Of a DNA stretch of 12,604 nucleotides, positions 8,614 to 12,604 are shown piece after piece. This stretch comes from Thermoplasmata archaeon (lineage in GTDB: Archaea; Thermoplasmatota; E2; DHVEG-1). Location: positions 1 through 12,604 of the forward strand of contig DAOWHD010000019.1 in assembly GCA_030641605.1 (NCBI GenBank), in the 5' to 3' direction. Numbering within the stretch: position 1 is the stretch's first letter; the number at the start of each line of letters is the position of its first letter. The notes beneath the pieces were generated by a model that made no database searches, was not told where the DNA came from, and was given only the letters and a program-made list of their open reading frames with translations. The translations under genes and the position numbers were made by a program.

Positions 8614-8619
8614 CCCTCC
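8614..8619 (-). promoter_or_regulatory. Strong ribosome binding site fixing the TTG start of top6B
   Basis: The minus strand reads GGAGGG, followed by six bases and TTG. This is the strongest Shine-Dalgarno match I saw in the window and makes the non-ATG start convincing. Confidence 0.75.
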
Positions 8620-8660
8620 ATTTCTTTGGAGAAATACGCATCCAGTTGTGTAATGAAACT

Positions 8661-8675
8661 GATAATTATAAAAGT
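8661..8675 (-). promoter_or_regulatory. TATA-like box of the topoisomerase VI operon
   Basis: ACTTTTATAATTATC on the minus strand contains TTTATAAT centred near 8669. A transcript would start near 8643 and leave about 36 bases of leader carrying the GGAGGG site. Confidence 0.45.
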
Positions 8676-8736
8676 ATTCATCTTAAATGAGTTGTGATAT
8701 TTGATGAAATCAGAAAATAAAGGATAAAAGGTGCAA

Positions 8737-9855
8737 CTATGCAATAGTTACGTCCTTGCAAAGATAGACATCCTGTATATCATTCAGAAGTTTTATGCCT
8801 TCATCCATCGGTCTTTGAAACGCCTTTCTGCCTGATATAAGCCCAGTTCCACCAGCACGTTTATTGATGACGGCAGTTCTTACAGCCTGGGCAAAATCAT
8901 TGTCACCAGAAGCACCACCTGAGTTGATAAGGCTTGCCCTACCCATGTAGCAGTTGGCAACCTGATATCTGGCAAGATCTACGGGGTGATTTGAAGCAAG
9001 TTTGGTATATGCTCGGTGATCCCATTTGCCATAACTTACCTCACCTTTGTTGAGCACAGCGTATCCTCCATTTATTGTTGGTAGTTTTTGCTTAATTATA
9101 TCTGCCTCAATTGTTACTCCAAGGTAATTGGCCTGTCCAGTAAGGTCTGCAGAACTATGATAATTGTTTCCCTCTACGTTAAAAGCAGGATTTCTAAGAT
9201 AACACCATAAAACCGTTACCATTCCTAACTCATGTGCATACTTAAAAGCTTTACTAACCTCTTGTATTTGTCTATTTGACTCTTTAGAGCCAAAGTAAAT
9301 CGTACAACCAACTGCTGCTGCACCCATATTCCAAGCCTGTTCAACATCGGCAAACATGATTTGATCAAACTTGTTTGGATAGGTAAGAAGCTCATTGTGA
9401 TTTATCTTTACAATAAATGGAATATTGTGCGCATACTTTCTTGAGACAGAGCCTAATACTCCAAGGGTTGATGCCACTGCATTACATCCACCCTTAACAG
9501 CTAATTTTACAATATTTTCAGGATCAAAATACATTGGATTGGGTGTAAAAGATGCAACTGCAGAATGTTCGATTCCCTGATCCACAGGCAATATAGAAAG
9601 ATAACCAGTTCCTGCAAGGCGCCCATGATTAAAAATAGATTTAAGATTTCTCAAAACCTGTGTGGGCCTGTCTGAATCTACAAACGTTTTATCAACAAAA
9701 TCAGGACCTGGAAGATGCAAGGTATCTTTTGATATTTTCTCACATTTATGATTTAAAAGATAATCTGCCTCATCCCCTAGATAATTTCTTATTGTTTTTA
9801 TATTTCCACCTTCGTATTCCATAACTTCCTTTAATTCCTGCATTTTATGCCTCAT
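8737..9855 (-). CDS. fbaB: Class I fructose-bisphosphate aldolase, FbaB/DhnA type
   Basis: The enzyme splits fructose 1,6-bisphosphate into two triose phosphates, or joins them, in glycolysis and gluconeogenesis, through a Schiff-base lysine. The 372 residues form a TIM-barrel protein resembling E. coli FbaB rather than the short archaeal aldolases of about 260-280 residues. Recognisable blocks are [20 protein letters not shown] (78-97), [23 protein letters not shown] with K255 as the likely Schiff-base lysine, and [14 protein letters not shown]. The N-terminus is about 20 residues longer than E. coli FbaB. ATG 9855 follows GGTGAG too closely. ATG 9843, with GAGG about six bases upstream, may be the true start; ATG 9822 is also possible. 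It has its own promoter with a palindrome next to the TATA box. A related DhnA-type aldolase with another substrate is less likely. Confidence 0.92.
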   Translation of the reverse strand: MRHKMQELKEVMEYEGGNIKTIRNYLGDEADYLLNHKCEKISKDTLHLPGPDFVDKTFVDSDRPTQVLRNLKSIFNHGRLAGTGYLSILPVDQGIEHSAVASFTPNPMYFDPENIVKLAVKGGCNAVASTLGVLGSVSRKYAHNIPFIVKINHNELLTYPNKFDQIMFADVEQAWNMGAAAVGCTIYFGSKESNRQIQEVSKAFKYAHELGMVTVLWCYLRNPAFNVEGNNYHSSADLTGQANYLGVTIEADIIKQKLPTINGGYAVLNKGEVSYGKWDHRAYTKLASNHPVDLARYQVANCYMGRASLINSGGASGDNDFAQAVRTAVINKRAGGTGLISGRKAFQRPMDEGIKLLNDIQDVYLCKDVTIA

Positions 9856-9882
9856 CTCACCAGTGAGGTAGGAATGTGTCTA

Positions 9883-9901
9883 AGCACAAAAACTTTGTGC
9901 T
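9883..9901 (-). promoter_or_regulatory. Operator candidate in the aldolase promoter
   Basis: A perfect inverted repeat has 8-base arms, AGCACAAA and TTTGTGCT, with three bases between. It lies directly between the TATA-like box and the predicted transcript start, where a bound protein would block RNA polymerase. No T tract follows in the direction of transcription, so it does not look like a terminator of the upstream gene. The regulator is unknown. Confidence 0.55.
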
Positions 9902-9914
9902 GTTATAATATAAC
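9902..9914 (-). promoter_or_regulatory. TATA-like box of the aldolase gene
   Basis: The minus strand reads GTTATATTATAAC, itself symmetrical (GTTAT-ATT-ATAAC). Its centre at 9908 predicts a transcript start near 9882, giving a leader of about 27 bases to the first ATG. Confidence 0.5.
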
Positions 9915-10022
9915 ATCATTTGTTAAGGTATGCTGTACTGAAAAACAACAATAAGTATTCCTGAATATCAAACGAGGAATAACATTCTCCTTTTAGAAAA
10001 ATGTTGGCGATGTTTGTTAAAT

Positions 10023-10766
10023 TTACAGATCCGTTGCTTTTCCAAACCACCAACTAGCTCTTGCATGTCCAATGCCAACCTTGAATGGCGCAAAGGACCC
10101 TGGGTTAATCTCAATTATGATGCCTGTAAACCAATGAATCCCGCCACAAAGAGATACACCAATAAAAGCACTGCCATTGTTGTTTCCACTAAATGCTTCT
10201 GTTGACCTGGCATAAAAAGAAAAAAGACCGAGAATTCCAAGGGCTAAATCCCATCCAGTGGGCAGAAAATTAGGTTTTTTATGAGTGCCTAGAGGAACCA
10301 CAAAGCCATATCCTCCAAACATTATTACACTATCTCCATAGTAAGAGTGCCAACCCAAATCGGAATTCTCTATGAACTTTATGGGTGCAACGCAATTGCC
10401 ATCAAAAAAGTTGCTTAGTGTCACGCTTTGAGAAAGAACCTCCGCCTTTTTCAATGTATCAATCTGCCTTTCCCAGATATCGATGAATGATTCGTTAGTC
10501 TCCGGTATGGCCTTCAATCTATTTTTCAATTCAAGCGCATTACTTTTTGGCAACATGATTTCATCAATTTGTTTTGTCTCACCATTGTTGTAATAGTGAA
10601 TTGTAATCTTGATTTTTTTTTCACTATTAACAAAATTTAGTGTAACCTTTTTGCCTTCTGGCATTTTCATAAAATTCGCATCAACAATTGGAATCACATT
10701 CGTGGCGACAAACAGTATTACTATTCCAACAACCAAACTTTTTCCATCTATATTCCCTCTCAACAT
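10023..10766 (-). CDS. Secreted or membrane-anchored protein of unknown function
   Basis: I do not recognise this 247-residue protein. It starts at ATG 10766, chosen because GGGGAG ends five bases upstream; an in-frame ATG at 10787 would add seven residues but lacks good spacing. The N-terminus has R3 and K9, then a hydrophobic stretch (10-28) ending VDA before Asn31, which fits a signal peptide or anchor. Residues 31-70 are basic and strand-rich (KKVTLNF, KIKITIHYY). Residues 75-115 look helical and charged. The C-terminal half is glycine- and aromatic-rich, with hydrophobic stretches at about 174-186 and 200-221. One Cys lies in each of NCVAP and SLCGG. The 5' part resembles many archaeal exported proteins, and the rest has no motif I can assign. 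A TATA-like TTTAAGTT near 10812-10821 could start its own transcript. Confidence 0.7.
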   Translation of the reverse strand: MLRGNIDGKSLVVGIVILFVATNVIPIVDANFMKMPEGKKVTLNFVNSEKKIKITIHYYNNGETKQIDEIMLPKSNALELKNRLKAIPETNESFIDIWERQIDTLKKAEVLSQSVTLSNFFDGNCVAPIKFIENSDLGWHSYYGDSVIMFGGYGFVVPLGTHKKPNFLPTGWDLALGILGLFSFYARSTEAFSGNNNGSAFIGVSLCGGIHWFTGIIIEINPGSFAPFKVGIGHARASWWFGKATDL

Positions 10767-10887
10767 CTGTTCTCCCCTTGAAAACATCCATCCAAAACCA
10801 ATATGTCATATGTAAACTTAAATCCTTCGAAAAAATAACTGAAACAAATGTTACAATATCGCAGTCATTGAACCCAGATGCAGAATG

Positions 10888-10901
10888 AAAAAAAGAAAAA
10901 T
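10888..10901 (-). terminator. Probable U-rich terminator after the threonine dehydrogenase gene
   Basis: About 90 bases past the stop, the minus strand carries a T-rich run (TTTTTCTTTTTTTC) typical of archaeal transcript ends. It separates this gene from the next one on the same strand. Confidence 0.4.
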
Positions 10902-10991
10902 AAAGCGATAAGTTTTTGTGGGCTACTTTCGCATCTAATAGTCATACCCTTGATGCAAAAATGGCTTTCAATTAGGTGTTTATCTTGGGTC

Positions 10992-11960
10992 TCATTCTTC
11001 GTAGCGCTTTCTGAGCACTTTAATCATATCTTTCGCCATAGCAGATAAATCATACTCTGGTTTCCAGCCCCATTCCTTCTGTGCAGCACTGTCGTCAATT
11101 GAACTGGGCCAGGAATCAGCAATATCTTGCCTGAAATCAGGTTTATACTTACATTCAAATTCTGGGATGTGCTTCTTTATTTCATCAGCAAGTTCACCCG
11201 CTGAAAAACTCATGGCTGTAAGGTTAAAGTCGCAGTGATGCTTTAACCTTGAGATGTCTGCATCCATAAGATCAATAGATGCCTTTATGCAATCAGGCAT
11301 GTACATCATAGGAAGGGTTGTGTCTTCTTTTACAAAGCAGGTATATTTCTTGTTTTTTATCGCTTCGTAAAATATCTCCACAGCATAGTCTGTTGCACCT
11401 CCGCCGGGTAATGTTTCACTGCTGATGATTCCTGGATAACGTAGCCCTCTCACATCAAGATTAAATATTTTAAAATAATAATCACCCAACAGTTCACCAG
11501 CGACCTTTGAGACACCGTACATCGTAGTTGGCTTCAGTACAGTTTCCTGAGGGGTGTTCTCTTTTGGAGTTTCATGACCAAACACTGCTATAGAGCTTGG
11601 TACAAAAACACGAGTCATCTTGTGTTCAAGTGCTATGTCAAAAATATTGTAAAGGCCGTTGATGTTCACATTCCAACACAACTGAGGGTTCTTTTCTCCT
11701 ACTGCCGACAGTATTGCTGCCATGTTGTATATGGTATCTATGTCGTAGTCTTTGACAACCTTTTCAACAGTTTCTTTTTTTGTGATGTCTATAAACTCAA
11801 AAGGACCGGAATTAAGTAGAGTTTCACTTGGTTTGGTTTTTCTACCTGTTGCTAGTACATTATCGTTACCGAATTTCTCTCGTAATGCCATGGTCAGTTC
11901 TGATCCTATTTGCCCTACGGCACCAGCTACAAGAATTTTCTTCATATCTCTTTTTGACAT
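10992..11960 (-). CDS. L-threonine 3-dehydrogenase, short-chain (GalE-like) type
   Basis: This enzyme likely oxidises L-threonine with NAD+ to 2-amino-3-ketobutyrate, the first step of threonine breakdown to glycine. The 322 residues form an extended SDR protein. The Rossmann nucleotide motif is GAVGQIG (13-19), S122-S123 in PSSIAVFG is the serine position, and Y148-x-x-x-K152 in YGVSK is catalytic. The block RYPGIISSETLPGGGATDYA followed by LPMMYMPDCI is characteristic of the SDR-type threonine dehydrogenases known from Thermoplasma and some bacteria, rather than UDP-sugar epimerases. Start ATG 11960 has GAGG eight bases upstream; ATG 11945 is the alternative. A TATA-like CTATATGC at 12003-12010 would give a leader of about 20 bases. 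It diverges from the broken prenyltransferase gene. Related nucleotide-sugar epimerases are a less likely identity. Confidence 0.88.
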   Translation of the reverse strand: MSKRDMKKILVAGAVGQIGSELTMALREKFGNDNVLATGRKTKPSETLLNSGPFEFIDITKKETVEKVVKDYDIDTIYNMAAILSAVGEKNPQLCWNVNINGLYNIFDIALEHKMTRVFVPSSIAVFGHETPKENTPQETVLKPTTMYGVSKVAGELLGDYYFKIFNLDVRGLRYPGIISSETLPGGGATDYAVEIFYEAIKNKKYTCFVKEDTTLPMMYMPDCIKASIDLMDADISRLKHHCDFNLTAMSFSAGELADEIKKHIPEFECKYKPDFRQDIADSWPSSIDDSAAQKEWGWKPEYDLSAMAKDMIKVLRKRYEE

Positions 11961-12002
11961 TGTATATGCCTCTAAACATTATCAAAATTGCTATAAAGAA
12001 AG

Positions 12003-12010
12003 CATATAGA
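12003..12010 (-). promoter_or_regulatory. TATA-like box of the threonine dehydrogenase gene
   Basis: The minus strand reads TCTATATG, predicting a transcript start near 11981 with the GAGG ribosome site inside the leader. A second AT-rich run, TTTATAG near 11995, is closer to the ATG and less well placed. Confidence 0.35.
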
Positions 12011-12099
12011 TACTTTACTATTTTGAAACTCTTGTTTTCTATCAATAAAAAAAGACTGTCGATGGTTTTTTATTCTGATTCTATTTCTTAGATTCTACG

Positions 12100-12604
12100 A
12101 TGATACGAGAATATCTTAAACTTGCTCGTTCGTTTAATGCAGTTATTACAGGAATATCGCCGGTCATGGATGTTATTGCTAATGGGGCAAGACGACATTT
12201 TCGCTCCTTTTATCTTGCTTCTAATAGATTTTCTGGGATATACCTTTGGATTTGCCTTCAGTAATCTACTGAGCTTCGGCATGATGATGCAAAGAATAGA
12301 TGATTGAATCAAAACTGTTGTATGATAAATTTGGTTGTCGATTCATTGTCCAATTATCATGAAGCTCAGTAATTGGTTATGAACTCGATAAAACCTCTAA
12401 GGAAACAAGGGATAGACCTTTGATAAGTGGCACGATTTTTCTAAAAAAAGGCATGGATATTACCTCTGCATCAATGCTTGGCGCTTTTATTATCGCATTC
12501 CATATTGCATTCACAATTCAGAATTTTGCCGTATGTCCAGAAGATGTAACTAATTGGGGATGTAGAGGATGTAAACTTCTTTATAAAGGAGAAAACAGGA
12601 AAAA
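12100..12604 (+). pseudogene. Broken UbiA-family prenyltransferase, running off the right edge
   Basis: UbiA proteins are membrane enzymes that attach isoprenoid chains to acceptors such as lipid or quinone precursors. Three frames each hold a piece. From ATG 12100: MIREYLKLARSFNAVITGIS then PVMDVIAN. From about 12185, shifted by +1: GQDDIFAPFILLLIDFLG then YTFGFAFSNLLS, ending at TGA 12305-12307. From 12363 in the third frame: SVIGYELDKTSKET, then RPLISGTIFLKKG and a hydrophobic helix, open to the edge. The Asp-rich motif expected as NDxxDxxxD is degraded in both middle pieces: aspartates are replaced by S, N, G or M, except one D. The last residues (CPEDVTNWGCRGC) no longer look like a membrane helix. 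Frameshifts, a stop, an intervening stretch and lost active-site residues all point to decay. Assembly error alone would not explain the lost aspartates. The exact acceptor type is not decidable. Confidence 0.6.
12258..12373. repeat. Repeat-bordered insert inside the prenyltransferase remnant
   Basis: Two direct copies of TCAGTAAT (12258-12265 and 12366-12373) enclose 100 bases. Inside them is an inverted pair: TACTGAGCTTC (12267-12277) against GAAGCTCAGTA (12361-12371). It continues, after three extra bases on the left, as ATGAT (12281-12285) against ATCAT (12356-12360). A second inner pair is TGAATC (12305-12310) and GATTCA (12340-12345). No open frame of note lies within. It may be a tiny non-coding mobile element or a local rearrangement scar. 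Confidence 0.4.

Noticed and set aside
10992..11960. UDP-glucose 4-epimerase as the identity of the SDR protein
   Set aside because: The PGIISSETLPGGGATDYA block and LPMMYMPD are typical of SDR-type threonine dehydrogenases, and no sugar-nucleotide genes lie nearby.
12088..12312. Minus-strand frame of 74 residues opposite the prenyltransferase remnant
   Set aside because: It has no ribosome site or recognisable family and mirrors the coding-like + strand pieces, so it is a shadow frame.
1..12604. CRISPR array, defence island or phage module
   Set aside because: I saw no regularly spaced repeats and no nuclease, integrase or capsid genes; the content is largely housekeeping and metabolic.

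Overview
The window is most likely archaeal chromosomal DNA, AT-rich and gene-dense. It carries both subunits of DNA topoisomerase VI as a top6B-top6A operon. Promoters look archaeal: TATA-like boxes lie about 26 bases before the expected transcript starts, and several genes have GGAGG- or GGGGAG-type ribosome binding sites. A secreted metalloprotease, an SDR-type threonine dehydrogenase and the remains of a UbiA-family prenyltransferase would fit a protein-degrading member of the Thermoplasmatota or a related euryarchaeal lineage. That placement is inference from gene content and was not tested by phylogeny.

Layout, left to right. Positions 1-243 hold little, apart from a possible gene tail on the + strand. 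Two different type I glutamine synthetase genes follow in tandem on the minus strand (244-1545 and 1742-3118). Both keep the catalytic residues I could check. The gap above the second (3119-3470) holds a possible small or broken minus-strand reading frame and the promoter of a secreted, calcium-binding, metzincin-type protease on the + strand (3471-5012), which seems to start at an unusual ATT codon. A small two-helix membrane protein follows (5103-5561, +). It converges on top6A (5564-6661, -), which overlaps top6B (6658-8607, -) by four bases.

Next on the minus strand come an FbaB-like class I fructose-bisphosphate aldolase (8737-9855) with a striking palindrome in its promoter, an unrecognised secreted or membrane-anchored protein (10023-10766), and an SDR-type L-threonine 3-dehydrogenase (10992-11960). 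The right end (12100-12604, +) holds fragments of a UbiA-family prenyltransferase in three successive reading frames. They are interrupted by about 100 bases bordered by inverted and direct repeats, and the region runs off the window.

The genes do not form one obvious new system. Most look like housekeeping or metabolic genes with their own promoters: nitrogen assimilation (two GS), DNA topology (Topo VI), central carbon (aldolase), amino-acid breakdown (threonine dehydrogenase) and extracellular proteolysis. The points most worth a second look are the decayed prenyltransferase with its repeat-bordered insert, the aldolase operator candidate, the ATT start of the protease, and the odd stretch in front of the second GS.
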